From contig NZ_JAMZDX010000003.1 in NCBI RefSeq assembly GCF_024172095.1, positions 1,256,001 through 1,320,000 on the forward strand: DNA of 64,000 nt, in the 5' to 3' direction. Every line of letters begins with the position of its first letter. Position 1 is the first letter of the stretch. Source of the DNA: Kitasatospora cinereorecta (GTDB lineage Bacteria; Actinomycetota; Actinomycetes; Streptomycetales; Streptomycetaceae). The notes below the pieces were generated by a model that worked only from the letters and a program-made list of their open reading frames with translations, did no database searches and was not told the DNA's origin. Both the position numbers and the translations under genes were made by a program. Shown piece after piece: positions 28,842 through 39,422 of the stretch.

Positions 28842-28874
28842 AGAGGGGCTCCGTCCGAGCGGCGGAGCCCCTCT
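28842..28874 (+). terminator. Intrinsic terminator of the amylopullulanase gene
   Basis: A 12-bp perfect stem (AGAGGGGCTCCG/CGGAGCCCCTCT) with a 9-nt loop lies 39 bp after the stop codon. Just before it, TCCCAAGNGTTTA occurs twice, at 28810 and 28830, exactly 20 bp apart. Confidence 0.85.
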
Positions 28875-29008
28875 CGCATGTGGCTGGAAAGCATCGGTGG
28901 TGGCTGGTACGCGGTGACATGTATGGGCCGGGCGACGCTGTCGCGGCGGCGGGTGCGCGGGGTCGACGAGCAGAACGATCCCCCTGTGGCGAGCTCAAAC
29001 ATCCCGTC

Positions 29009-29078
29009 ATGGCACGGTGTTGGGACTGATGTGCCACGGTCATTAATCAGTCAATCAGTGGCATGCATCTGTCATTAA
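29009..29078 (+). promoter_or_regulatory. Repeat-rich control region upstream of the M4 protease
   Basis: GTCATTAA occurs at 29039-29046 and 29071-29078 (32 bp apart), ATCAGT twice in tandem around 29046-29059, and TGGCAC/GTGCCA inverted pairs surround them. Local AT content is far above the genome norm. These look like protein-binding sites; the factor is unknown. Confidence 0.45.
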
Positions 29079-29287
29079 CAGAGTGTTTGCTGCCACGATT
29101 CCCCCGGCTGCGGATGAGTAGGGTCCCCCACCCCCGGTGTGCGGCTTCGCCAGCGCCCCCGGCTCTGCACCGCGTCAGATTGCACCGCACCCCGCCGTGA
29201 CCAGCGGCAGGGCCCCCGCTGCGCCGCAACCGCGGCCAGATTCTCGCCACCGCTGTGACCCCGCAGCGGTCGTATGAGGAGTCCGCT

Positions 29288-31621
29288 TTGTCTCGCTACT
29301 CGCACGCTCGAGTGAGCATGGCCGCCCTGGCCGCAACCACCGCGCTGCTGGTGACCGGCATTCCGGTGATGGCCCAGGCCGCTCCGAGCGCCCCGTCCGC
29401 CGTCGCCGCCCAGGTTGCCGGCTCCAAGGCCCAGCTGCTCGCCGTCGCCGGCGACCAGGCCCCCGCGTTCGCCCAGTCCCTCGGCCTGACCGGCCAGGAG
29501 AAGCTGGTCGCCAAGGACGTCGTCCGCGACGCGGACGGGACCCAGCACTTCCGCTACGAGCGCACCTTCGCGGGTCTCCCCGTCCTCGGCGGCGACATGG
29601 TCGTCCACCAGGCCGCGAACGGCACCACCAAGGGCGTCGACAAGGCCACCGAGGCCTCGCTGAGCGGCGTCTCCACCACCCCGAAGCTGGCCGCCCCGAA
29701 GGCCCAGGCCGCCGCGCTGGCCGCCGAGTCCGGCTCGGCCCTGGAGACCGCCCCGCGCCTGGTCGTGTGGGCCGCCACCGGCACCCCGCGGCTGGCGTAC
29801 GAGACCGTGGTCAGCGGCAAGGAGGCGGACGGCACCCCGAGCAAGCTGCACGTCGTCACCGACGCCAACACCGGCGAGGTGATCCAGAAGTTCGAGGGCA
29901 TCAACACCGGCACCGGCACCGGCGTCTTCGTCGGCAACGTCACCATCGGCACCACGCTGTCGGGTTCGACGTACCAGATGAAGGACACCACCCGCGGTGG
30001 GATGTACACCACCGACATGAACAACGGGACGTCCGGCAACGGCACCCTGTTCAGCAAGTCCACCGACACCTGGGGCAACGGCTCGGCCTCCAACCGGGAG
30101 TCGGCCGCCGTCGACGCGCACTTCGGCGTCTCGAAGACCTGGGACTTCTACAAGAACACCTTCGGCCGCAGCGGCATCCGCAACGACGGTGTCGGCGCCT
30201 ACAGCCGGGTCCACTACGACAGCAACTACACCAACGCGTTCTGGGACGACTCCTGCTTCTGCATGACCTACGGTGACGGGTCGGGCAACACCCACCCGCT
30301 GACCGAGCTGGACGTCGCCGGCCACGAGATGACCCACGGTGTCACCGCGGCCACCGCCAACCTGAACTACTCGGGTGAGTCCGGCGGCCTGAACGAGTCC
30401 ACCTCGGACGTGTTCGGCACCATGGTCGAGTTCTACGCCAACATCCCGTCCGACAACCCGGACTACCTCATCGGCGAGCTCATCGACCTCAACGGCGACG
30501 GCACCCCGCTGCGCTACATGGACCAGCCGTCCAAGGATGGCTCCTCGGCCGACTACTGGTCCTCGACGGTCGGCAACAAGGACGTCCACTACTCCTCGGG
30601 CGTCGGCAACCACTTCTTCTACCTGCTCTCCGAGGGCAGCGGCGCCAAGGTCGTCAACGGTGTGAGCTACAACTCGCCGACCCAGGGCAACATCGCGGTC
30701 ACCGGCATCGGCCGGGACAAGGCCGCAGCGATCTGGTACCGGGCGCTCACCACGTACTGGACCTCCACCACCAACTACGCCAACGCCCGCACCGGCATGC
30801 TGAGCGCCGCGACCGACCTGTACGGCGCCAACTCGGCCGAGTACAACGCGGTCGCCACCGCCTGGGCCGCCGTCAACGTCGGCTCGGTGCCGACCAACAC
30901 CCCGAGCGTCACCAACCCGGGCAACCAGACCACCAAGGTCAACACCGCGGCCAGCCTGCAGATCAAGGCCAGCGGCGGCACCGGCGCGCTGACCTACTCG
31001 GCCACCGGCCTGCCGGCCGGCCTGTCGATCAACGCCTCGACCGGTCTGATCTCGGGCACCCCGACCGCCGTCGGCACCTCCTCGGTGACCGTCACGGCCA
31101 AGGACACCGCCAACAAGACCGGCTCCACCAGCTTCACCTGGACCGTCAACGACGGCAGCAGCACCTGCACCCCGGCGCAGCTGCTCGGCAACGCGGGCTT
31201 CGAGACCGGCACCGCCGCTCCGTGGACCACCACCAGCGGTGTGGTCGACAACTCGGCGTCCGAGGCGGCCCACGGTGGCTCCTGGAAGGCGTGGCTGAAC
31301 GGGTACGGCTCCGCCCACACCGACAGCGCCTCGCAGACCGTCACCATCCCGGCCAACTGCAAGGCCACCCTCAGCTACTGGCTGCACATCGACACGGCTG
31401 AGACCACCACCACCACGGCGTACGACAAGCTGACCGTGACCGTCAACGGCACCACGGTGGCCTCGTACTCGAACCTCAACAAGAACACCGGCTACGCCCA
31501 GAAGACCGTCGACCTGTCGGCCTACGCGGGCCAGACCGTGACCCTGAAGTTCAACGGTGTGGAGGACTCCTCCCTCCAGACCAGCTTCGTGATCGACGAC
31601 ACCGCGATCCAGACCAGCTGA
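29288..31621 (+). CDS. Secreted M4-family (thermolysin-like) metalloprotease with Ig-like and C-terminal beta domains
   Basis: This 777-residue extracellular zinc protease is made as a pre-pro-enzyme. Order: signal peptide (hydrophobic core MAALAATTALLVTGIPVMAQAA), FTP/PepSY propeptide (about 45-210), M4 catalytic domain with zinc motif HEMTH (His346) and the third ligand Glu in GGLNESTSD, then a putative Ig domain of the He_PIG type (LPAGLSINASTGLISGTP, about 545-620), and a C-terminal jelly-roll-like domain that may bind carbohydrate. The start is TTG 29288, six bases after GAGGAG (29276-29281); the longer frame from 29255 lacks a ribosome site. It lies between starch and nitrogen genes. 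Confidence 0.92.
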   Translation: MSRYSHARVSMAALAATTALLVTGIPVMAQAAPSAPSAVAAQVAGSKAQLLAVAGDQAPAFAQSLGLTGQEKLVAKDVVRDADGTQHFRYERTFAGLPVLGGDMVVHQAANGTTKGVDKATEASLSGVSTTPKLAAPKAQAAALAAESGSALETAPRLVVWAATGTPRLAYETVVSGKEADGTPSKLHVVTDANTGEVIQKFEGINTGTGTGVFVGNVTIGTTLSGSTYQMKDTTRGGMYTTDMNNGTSGNGTLFSKSTDTWGNGSASNRESAAVDAHFGVSKTWDFYKNTFGRSGIRNDGVGAYSRVHYDSNYTNAFWDDSCFCMTYGDGSGNTHPLTELDVAGHEMTHGVTAATANLNYSGESGGLNESTSDVFGTMVEFYANIPSDNPDYLIGELIDLNGDGTPLRYMDQPSKDGSSADYWSSTVGNKDVHYSSGVGNHFFYLLSEGSGAKVVNGVSYNSPTQGNIAVTGIGRDKAAAIWYRALTTYWTSTTNYANARTGMLSAATDLYGANSAEYNAVATAWAAVNVGSVPTNTPSVTNPGNQTTKVNTAASLQIKASGGTGALTYSATGLPAGLSINASTGLISGTPTAVGTSSVTVTAKDTANKTGSTSFTWTVNDGSSTCTPAQLLGNAGFETGTAAPWTTTSGVVDNSASEAAHGGSWKAWLNGYGSAHTDSASQTVTIPANCKATLSYWLHIDTAETTTTTAYDKLTVTVNGTTVASYSNLNKNTGYAQKTVDLSAYAGQTVTLKFNGVEDSSLQTSFVIDDTAIQTS

Positions 31622-31635
31622 CGGCAGTGAACTAG

Positions 31636-31672
31636 GCGGGGCCCGGCGGAGGAACCAACCGCCGGGCCCCGC
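31636..31672 (+). terminator. Intrinsic terminator of the M4 protease gene
   Basis: A 14-bp perfect GC stem (31636-31649 with 31659-31672, 9-nt loop) begins 14 bp after the stop codon. Confidence 0.85.
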
Positions 31673-31695
31673 TTCGCGTGCCGGGATTCCGCATG

Positions 31696-33436
<1,741 letters not shown>

Positions 33437-33446
33437 GCGCCCCGGG

Positions 33447-33761
33447 TCACGGCGGCGGGACGCCCCGCAGCCGGGCGGCCGGGCCGACGGGGCCGGTCGG
33501 CCCGGCCGGGCTCGCGACGGCCGGCGTGGCCGTCCGCGGCGGCCCCTGGCGGTCGGCAATCGCGGCGCCCGAGGCCAGCGCCAGGACGGTCAGCAGGAGG
33601 CCGGCGGTCCGCAGCCGCCGCTCCCGGCGCAGGCGCCGGCCGCGCACCCCGGCGGCGGCGACCATGGTGCGCACCGGTACGGGCAGGTGCTCGACGCTCT
33701 CCCCCAGCAGCTGGGCAAGGCGGTGCTCCGGCCCGGTCCGGGCGGTGGGCTCGTGGGTCAC
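33447..33761 (-). CDS. Small single-pass membrane protein coupled to a sigma factor gene
   Basis: This 104-residue protein has a basic cytoplasmic N-terminal half (RGRRLRRERRLR), one membrane helix (about residues 53-70, AGLLLTVLALASGAAIA) and a Pro/Gly-rich external tail. Its GTG overlaps the sigma factor stop by four bases (33758-33761), so the two are co-translated. Position and topology are those of an anti-sigma factor, but no zinc anti-sigma motif (HxxxCxxC) is present. Role in controlling the sigma factor is inferred from context only. Confidence 0.72.
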   Translation of the reverse strand: MTHEPTARTGPEHRLAQLLGESVEHLPVPVRTMVAAAGVRGRRLRRERRLRTAGLLLTVLALASGAAIADRQGPPRTATPAVASPAGPTGPVGPAARLRGVPPP

Positions 33762-34264
33762 GGGCGGAAGAGCAGTTCCCGGTCGTCACCGAGGATCTCG
33801 CGGAGCTTGGCCAGCGAACGGCTGTTGAGGCTCTTGACCGCGCCCTGGGAGATCTCCATCAGCTCGGCGACCTCCTCGATCGAGCGGTCCTCCAGGTAGC
33901 GCAGCACGACCACGGCCCGGTTGCGCGGCGGCAGCAGGCGCAGCGCGGCGGCCAGGGTCAGCCGCAGTTCGCTGCCGGCCGGCGCCTCGGGGGAGTCCGG
34001 CAGGTCGGCGGAGACGATCTCGCCGGAGCGGCGCAGCCGGCGCTGGGAGAGGTAGTAGCGCAGCAGCACCTTGCGGGCGTACGCGTCCAGGCCGGGTTCG
34101 TCCTGGCCGCGGCGCAGCCGGCCCCAGACGGAGAACATCTTGGCGAGCGTGGTCTGGACGAGGTCCTGCGCCTGGTGCCAGTCCCCGCACATGAGGTACG
34201 CGACCTGGAAGAGCCGGCGAGCCCGGGTGCTCGCGAACTCCTCGAAGTCGAGTGCCGTCTCCAT
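33758..34264 (-). CDS. SigE-family (ECF-like) RNA polymerase sigma factor
   Basis: This protein of about 168 residues has region 2 (FEEFASTRARRLFQVAYLMCGDWHQAQDLVQTTL) and region 4 (LRLLPPRNRAVVVLRYLEDRSIEEVAELMEISQGAVKSLNSRSLAKLRE), joined by a short linker. It directs RNA polymerase to a special promoter set. ATG 34264 was preferred because a G-rich site lies eight bases upstream; ATG 34303 in the same frame adds 13 residues. It is followed by a translationally coupled small membrane protein and is divergent from the alpha-amylase gene. Confidence 0.88.
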   Translation of the reverse strand: METALDFEEFASTRARRLFQVAYLMCGDWHQAQDLVQTTLAKMFSVWGRLRRGQDEPGLDAYARKVLLRYYLSQRRLRRSGEIVSADLPDSPEAPAGSELRLTLAAALRLLPPRNRAVVVLRYLEDRSIEEVAELMEISQGAVKSLNSRSLAKLREILGDDRELLFRP

Positions 34265-34381
34265 CCGCGGGCCCCCCGTGATCAAGTGCTGTTGTGCCGT
34301 CATTCGTACTACACGCGCCAGGGGCCGATCAGGTCGCACCCGAGTGCGAGCGGGCGGCCGCAACCGTTGCCGTTCCGAGCC

Positions 34382-34452
34382 TTGACGGCCGGTTCGGCGG
34401 ACCCTATGTTCGGCGCGTTGCAAGTTTCCTGAAAGTTTCAGTGTTCTTGCAG
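34382..34452 (+). promoter_or_regulatory. Promoter and maltose-repressor-type operator of the alpha-amylase gene
   Basis: A clear sigma-70-type promoter, TTGACG (34382-34387), 17 bp, TATGTT (34405-34410), is followed at the expected transcription start by TTGCAAG (34418), the palindrome CTGAAAGTTTCAG (34429-34441) and CTTGCAG (34446). A repressor bound there would cover the start site. The same three elements in the same order precede the amylopullulanase gene. Confidence 0.75.
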
Positions 34453-34567
34453 AAAGCGACCGGACGTACGTCGCGCTGACGGCCCCCCAGCCGTCGCGGC
34501 CCCCCACCCTGCCGCGTCGTCCGCGCGCCCCCACACGCGCGCGGGCGAGCCTTTCCCTGGAGACACC

Positions 34568-36601
34568 GTGGTCACCACCGCCCCCACCCGCCGACGCCTG
34601 GCCGCAGGCCTGACGGCGGCGGCCTCGCTGGCCCTCTCGCTCGGCGCCGGGTTCACGCTCGCGCCCACCGCCGAGGCCACCCCGCCGAGCACCAAGGACG
34701 TCACCGCGACCCTCTTCGAGTGGAAGTTCGACTCGGTCGCCAAGGCCTGCACCGACACCCTGGGCCCCAAGGGGTACGGCTTCGTCGAGGTCTCCCCGCC
34801 CCAGGAGCACATCCAGGGCAGCCAGTGGTGGACCTCGTACCAGCCGGTCAGCTACAAGATCGCCGGCCGGCTCGGGGACCGCACCTCCTTCCAGAACATG
34901 GTCACCACCTGCCACAACGCCGGTGTGAAGGTGATCGCCGACTCGGTGGTCAACCACATGAGCGCGGGCTCCGGCACCGGCACCGGCGGCACCGTCTACA
35001 CCAAGTACAACTACCCCGGCTACTACCAGGACCAGGACTTCCACTCCTGCCGGACGGCGATCAGCAACTACAGCGACCGCTCCAACGTGCAGAACTGCGA
35101 GCTGGTCAACCTCTCCGACCTGAACACCGGCTCCACGTACGTCCAGCAGACCATCGCCAACTACCTGAGCGACCTGCTCACCCTCGGCGTGGACGGCTTC
35201 CGGATCGACGCCGCCAAGCACATCGCGGCGAGCGACCTGGCCGGGATCAAGGCCAGGATGAGCAACCCCAACGCCTACTGGGTGCAGGAGGTCATCTACG
35301 GCGCCGGCGAGCCGATCCAGCCGTCCGAGTACACCGGCACCGGTGACGTGGACGAGTTCCGCTCCGGCACCTGGCTGAAGAGCGCCTTCAACGGCGGGCG
35401 GATATCCGACCTGTCCACCTGGGGCAACGGCCTGCTCGCCTCGAACCAGGCCCGCACCTTCGTCGACAACTGGGACACCGAGCGCAACGGCTCCACGCTG
35501 ACCTACAAAGACGGCAACAGCTACACCCTGGCCAACGTCTTCATGCTGGCCTACCCCTACGGCTCGCCCAACGTCTACTCCGGCTACGCCTTCACCGCCA
35601 ACGACGACGGCCCGCCGAACGGCGGCACGGTCAACGCCTGCTACCAGGACGGCTGGAACTGCGTGCACGCCTGGCCGCAGGTCGCCAACATGGTCGGCTT
35701 CCGCAACGCCGTCGCCGGCACCGGGCTGACCAACTGGTGGTCCAACGGCAACAACGCCATCGGCTTCGGCCGCGGCGACAAGGGCTACGTCGCGATCAAC
35801 CACGAGAGCGGCTCGATCACCCAGACCTTCCAGACCTCGCTGCCGGCCGGCACCTACTGCGACGTGGAGCACGGCGACCTCAGTGGCGCCAGCTGCACCG
35901 GCACCAGCTACACCGTCGGCGCGGACGGCAGGTTCACCGCGACCGTCGGCGCCGGTGACGCGGTCGCCCTGCACGTCGGCGCCAAGCTCGCCGGCGGGGG
36001 CGGCGGCGGCAACTCCGCCACCGTCTTCTACAGCACGGACAAGAACTGGTCGGCGTACGACCTGCACTACGCCCCGACCGGCGGCGCCTGGACCACCGCG
36101 CCGGGCGTCGCGATGGACGCCGCCTGCACCGGCTGGGTGAAGAAGACCGTCGCGCTCGGCACCGCCGCCGGCCTCGCCGCCACCTTCAACAACGGCTCCG
36201 GCACCTGGGACAACAACAGCGGCGCCAACTACGCGCTGGGCACCGGGAACGTGACCGTCAAGGACGGCGTGGTCGGCAGCGGCGACCCGTGCGCCTCGGT
36301 CCCGGCCGCCACCGGCGCCTCGTTCGCGGTCAACGCCACCACGACGGCCGGCCAGAACATCTACGTGGTCGGCGACGCCGCGGCGCTCGGCGGCTGGGAC
36401 ACCTCCAAGGCCCTGCTGCTCTCCTCGGCGAGCTACCCGGTCTGGAAGCTGGACGTCACCCTGGCGGCCGGCACCGCGATCCAGTACAAGTACCTCCGCA
36501 AGGACGCCTCCGGCACGGTCACCTGGGAGAGCGGCGCCAACCGCACCGCCACCGTCCCGGCGAGCGGCATGATCACCCTGAACGACACCTGGCGGCCCTG
36601 A
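34568..36601 (+). CDS. Secreted alpha-amylase (GH13) with CBM25 and CBM20 starch-binding modules
   Basis: This 677-residue extracellular endo-amylase has a twin-basic signal peptide ([23 protein letters not shown], cleavage near AEA-TPP). The GH13 core has the calcium-site region [11 protein letters not shown], nucleophile Asp in [12 protein letters not shown], acid Glu in WVQEVIYG and the third Asp in FVDNWDTER (animal/Streptomyces amylase type). After the C-domain and a Gly-rich linker comes a CBM25-like module ([23 protein letters not shown], about 485-570) and a CBM20 starch-binding domain (about 580-677, [23 protein letters not shown]). GTG 34568 has TGGAGA upstream. It shares a composite operator with the amylopullulanase. 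Confidence 0.95.
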   Translation: MVTTAPTRRRLAAGLTAAASLALSLGAGFTLAPTAEATPPSTKDVTATLFEWKFDSVAKACTDTLGPKGYGFVEVSPPQEHIQGSQWWTSYQPVSYKIAGRLGDRTSFQNMVTTCHNAGVKVIADSVVNHMSAGSGTGTGGTVYTKYNYPGYYQDQDFHSCRTAISNYSDRSNVQNCELVNLSDLNTGSTYVQQTIANYLSDLLTLGVDGFRIDAAKHIAASDLAGIKARMSNPNAYWVQEVIYGAGEPIQPSEYTGTGDVDEFRSGTWLKSAFNGGRISDLSTWGNGLLASNQARTFVDNWDTERNGSTLTYKDGNSYTLANVFMLAYPYGSPNVYSGYAFTANDDGPPNGGTVNACYQDGWNCVHAWPQVANMVGFRNAVAGTGLTNWWSNGNNAIGFGRGDKGYVAINHESGSITQTFQTSLPAGTYCDVEHGDLSGASCTGTSYTVGADGRFTATVGAGDAVALHVGAKLAGGGGGGNSATVFYSTDKNWSAYDLHYAPTGGAWTTAPGVAMDAACTGWVKKTVALGTAAGLAATFNNGSGTWDNNSGANYALGTGNVTVKDGVVGSGDPCASVPAATGASFAVNATTTAGQNIYVVGDAAALGGWDTSKALLLSSASYPVWKLDVTLAAGTAIQYKYLRKDASGTVTWESGANRTATVPASGMITLNDTWRP

Positions 36602-36713
36602 CCACCGGGCCACAAGAGCCGAGGTCACGGTCCGGCCGGTCAAACCGCTCGAAGGGGTGGTGATCCGGCCGCGACCGGGCCGCGCCCACCCGCCCGGTGC
36701 CACCATCGGGCGG

Positions 36714-36935
36714 GTGAACGGCGCTTCCACCATTCTTGACATCGAACTCTGCGGCGGCCGCTGGGACGGGCACCGCAAGCGGGTCCGGGCCGGCGCCCCG
36801 CCGCCCGCGCTGCGGATGGTGCTGCGGATCGACCTCCCGGCCGCCGAGGCCGGCGAGTACTGGCCGACCACCAGCGTCTACCGGCTCGACGAGGACGGAC
36901 CGCGCCGCCGCTACCGCCACTCCCACGACGAGTAG
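36714..36935 (+). CDS. Conserved-type small protein, unknown function
   Basis: This 73-residue protein starts with a GTG giving the plausible beginning VNGASTILDIELCGGRWDGHRKRV; an upstream start at 36657 is possible but gives a low-complexity extension. It is predicted to be soluble and mostly beta (alternating LRIDLPAAEAGEYWPTTSVYRL) with a charged C-terminus. No named family recognised. It lies 112 bp after the alpha-amylase and converges on the SDR gene with about 21 bp between stops. Confidence 0.62.
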   Translation: MNGASTILDIELCGGRWDGHRKRVRAGAPPPALRMVLRIDLPAAEAGEYWPTTSVYRLDEDGPRRRYRHSHDE

Positions 36936-36956
36936 CCGCCCGGCCGGCCCCTCTGC

Positions 36957-37706
36957 TCAGCCGCGGCCGATGTACGGCATGGCGGTCGCCATCACGGTGG
37001 CGAACTGGACGTTGGCCTCCAGCGGCAGCTCGGCCATGTGCCGGACCGTACGGGCCACGTCCGCCACGTCCATGGTCGGCTCGGGCGCGATCCGGCCGTC
37101 CGCCTGCCGGACCCCGGCGCTCATCGCCGCCGTCATGTCGGTCGCCGCGTTGCCGATGTCGATCTGGCCGCAGGCGATCCGGTACGGCCGGCCCTCCAGC
37201 GACAGCGAGCGGGTCAGCCCGGTGACGGCGTGCTTGGTCGCGGTGTACGCGACGGAGTGCGGGCGCGGCACGTGGGCCGAGATCGAGCCGTTGTTGATGA
37301 TCCGGCCGCCCTGCGGGCGCTGCGCCTTCATCTGCCGGAACGCGGCCTGGGCGCACAGGAAGGCGCCGGTCAGGTTGAGGTCCACCACCGCTCGCCACTC
37401 CTGGTGGCCGAGGTCCTCCACCGGGGTCGGCGCGCCGAACATGCCGGCGTTGTTGAACAGCAGGTCCACCCGGCCGAACCGCTCCGCGGCCGCCTCGAAC
37501 AGGGCGCCGACCGCGGCCGGGTCGGTCACGTCGGTCGGCACCACCAGCGCCCGCTCGCCGCCACCGGCCGACTCGGCGGTCTCCCGCAGCGGCTCGGCCC
37601 GGCGGCCGGCCAGCACCAGCCGCCAGCCGGCGGCCGCCAGCTCCCGCGCGACCGCGCGCCCCACCCCGCTGCCGGCTCCGGTGATGACGGCGACCTGCTC
37701 GGACAC
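36957..37706 (-). CDS. Short-chain dehydrogenase/reductase (SDR family)
   Basis: This 249-residue classical SDR oxidoreductase has a cofactor motif TGAGSGVG near the start, NNAG, and catalytic Ser...Tyr-x3-Lys ([22 protein letters not shown]). An Arg pair after the second strand (AGRRAEPL) suggests NADP(H). The GTG at 37706 was chosen because GGGAG lies six bases upstream; the frame stays open to 37778. The substrate is unknown. A Crp-type palindrome lies 162 bp upstream. Confidence 0.87.
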   Translation of the reverse strand: MSEQVAVITGAGSGVGRAVARELAAAGWRLVLAGRRAEPLRETAESAGGGERALVVPTDVTDPAAVGALFEAAAERFGRVDLLFNNAGMFGAPTPVEDLGHQEWRAVVDLNLTGAFLCAQAAFRQMKAQRPQGGRIINNGSISAHVPRPHSVAYTATKHAVTGLTRSLSLEGRPYRIACGQIDIGNAATDMTAAMSAGVRQADGRIAPEPTMDVADVARTVRHMAELPLEANVQFATVMATAMPYIGRG

Positions 37707-38228
37707 GGCCCGCTCCCTCTGTTGTCCCCGGCGACGCTGATCCTCCCGATCATCGCCCAGCGGCCGCCGCCCCGTCACTGGTACGAGCGTCCAAGGCGCC
37801 CGGCGGACCGGCCCGGTCGGCTTGGCGGGTCGGCTCGGCGGGTCGGGGCCGCGGCGGGTGACGCGGTGTGACGGTCGTCACGGCCCCGGGTGCGGTGGCG
37901 GGCCCGGTCCCCGACGGCCGGGCGCTCAGTCCCGCCCGGGAGTCGACCCGCTGAGCCTCCGTCCGTTCCCGGCCGGATCGGGTGTCCGCCGTCCGGCGGG
38001 GTGGCACCCCCGCCGATCGACGGGTTCGGGCGGAGGGCTGCAACCGAGGGCGTCGTGCGGCCGTCATAGGATCACAGACGGCACGGCTCCTCCGCCCACG
38101 GAGGGCGCGCCGGCCTTTCCCGGGTGGCCGACAGTCAGGCGTCCGCCACCCGTTTCCGGCCCCGCCCGGCGGGGCCGGCCGCCCGGATCGCCCCGACCGG
38201 ACGTGACCACGCTCGGAGAGACCCCACC
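37707..38228. other. 522-bp intergenic region between divergent SDR and esterase genes
   Basis: It contains a Crp-type palindrome at 37868-37881 and a possible -10 TAGGAT near 38066-38071 for the esterase gene. I found no convincing coding sequence on either strand. Confidence 0.55.
37868..37881. promoter_or_regulatory. Crp-type palindrome GTGA-N6-TCAC
   Basis: GTGACGGTCGTCAC fits the streptomycete Crp consensus GTG-N6-GNCAC exactly. It lies between divergent genes, closer to the SDR gene. Confidence 0.45.
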
Positions 38229-39260
38229 GTGCAGCCGCTGCCCCGTACCCCCCGTACCCGCGCCGCCCTCGCCGGCGCCACCGTTCTCGCCCTGGCCTCG
38301 GCGCTGGCGGCGTGCGGCAGCGGCGGCTCCTCCGCCGGGGATGCCAAGGCGGCCATGGCCGCCGGCACCAGCGCCTCCGCCTCCGCCGCGCAGAGCAGCA
38401 GCGCCCCGCCGAAGCCGTCCAAGGTGCTGATGCCGACCGGGCCGGCCGCCGACCTGAAGAAGGTCCGCGACACCGCAGCCGGGCCGATCCTGCTGACCAC
38501 CGTGACCGGGGCCAAGTCGGGTGTCTCCGGGCAGGTCTGGGTGTGGCTGCCGCCGCAGTACAACGACCCCAAGTACAAGAACTACGGCTTCCCCGTGCTC
38601 ACCCTCTACGCGGGCGGGCAGAGCGCCGGCTACAACACCTGGACCGACAACCAGCTGCCCATCCAGGAGATCGACGCCAAGCTGGCCGGCGAGGGCAAGA
38701 CCCACCCGTTCATCATGATCATGCCGGTGCAGAACCTGAATTCCGCCGAGTCCAAGGCGCTGGAGTGCAGCGACATCCCCGGCCAGCCGAAGATCGGCAC
38801 CTGGATGGCCGAGGACATCCCCGACTTCGTCCGGGCCAACTTCCGTACCGTGAAGGGCCGCGACGGCTGGGCGCTGATGGGCGCCTCCTCCGGTGCGTTC
38901 TGCAGCGCCAAGCTGGCCCTGCAGCACCCGGACGTGTTCAAGGCCGCCGTCCCGATCGACGGCTACTGGAACCCGGACTCGCCGCTGTGGAAGGGCCACG
39001 AGCCCGAGCGGGTCGCCAACAGCCCCGAGACGCTCGCCGCCGCGGGCACCGCCGACGTCCGCCTGCTGGTCACCGCCGGCGGCGGCGACGCGTACGAGAC
39101 CAAGCTGGTGAAGGCCTGGGTCGCCAAGGTCAAGGCGCCCGCCACCGTCGAGTACTACGAGCTGCCCGGTGGCAAGCACCTCACCTCGGACTTCAAGAAG
39201 ACCATCCCGGACACCCTGCAGTGGCTCGGCAAGAACGTCGCCGGGCCCGAGAGCGACTGA
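38229..39260 (+). CDS. Lipoprotein esterase with alpha/beta-hydrolase fold (esterase D / antigen 85-like)
   Basis: This 343-residue exported lipoprotein has a signal peptide ending in the lipobox LAAC (Cys29), a Ser/Ala-rich tether (about 30-65), then an alpha/beta hydrolase. The nucleophile elbow is GASSGAFCSAKLAL. The acid is probably Asp in VTAGGGDAYETK and the base His in LPGGKHLTSD. This type acts on esters or lipids at the cell surface; the substrate is unknown. GTG 38229 follows GGAGAG by eight bases; the open frame back to 38124 lacks a site and would bury the signal peptide. Confidence 0.85.
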   Translation: MQPLPRTPRTRAALAGATVLALASALAACGSGGSSAGDAKAAMAAGTSASASAAQSSSAPPKPSKVLMPTGPAADLKKVRDTAAGPILLTTVTGAKSGVSGQVWVWLPPQYNDPKYKNYGFPVLTLYAGGQSAGYNTWTDNQLPIQEIDAKLAGEGKTHPFIMIMPVQNLNSAESKALECSDIPGQPKIGTWMAEDIPDFVRANFRTVKGRDGWALMGASSGAFCSAKLALQHPDVFKAAVPIDGYWNPDSPLWKGHEPERVANSPETLAAAGTADVRLLVTAGGGDAYETKLVKAWVAKVKAPATVEYYELPGGKHLTSDFKKTIPDTLQWLGKNVAGPESD

Positions 39261-39422
39261 CCGCCGGGGCCGCAGGGGCCCGCAAAACCCCTCTGACCTG
39301 CACGTCAATCGGACATTGATTCGACCCTGATGAGCTGTCGTCACCCTGGAGACCCGGAGCGGGGCCGCCGCCCGAGGCGGCCGCCCGGCCGGCCAGTCCT
39401 CGCCAGCCGTGAAGAGAGCATC

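Larger units (their letters stand above)
28804..29287. other. 484-bp intergenic region between amylopullulanase and M4 protease
   Basis: It holds a near-perfect direct repeat, the amylopullulanase terminator, and an AT-richer stretch (about 29005-29100) with several short repeats that probably regulate the protease gene. No convincing coding sequence was found. Confidence 0.7.

Noticed and set aside
28836-29078. 80-codon plus-strand frame after the amylopullulanase terminator
   Set aside because: It starts inside the terminator stem, has no ribosome site and its composition does not resemble the genes around it.
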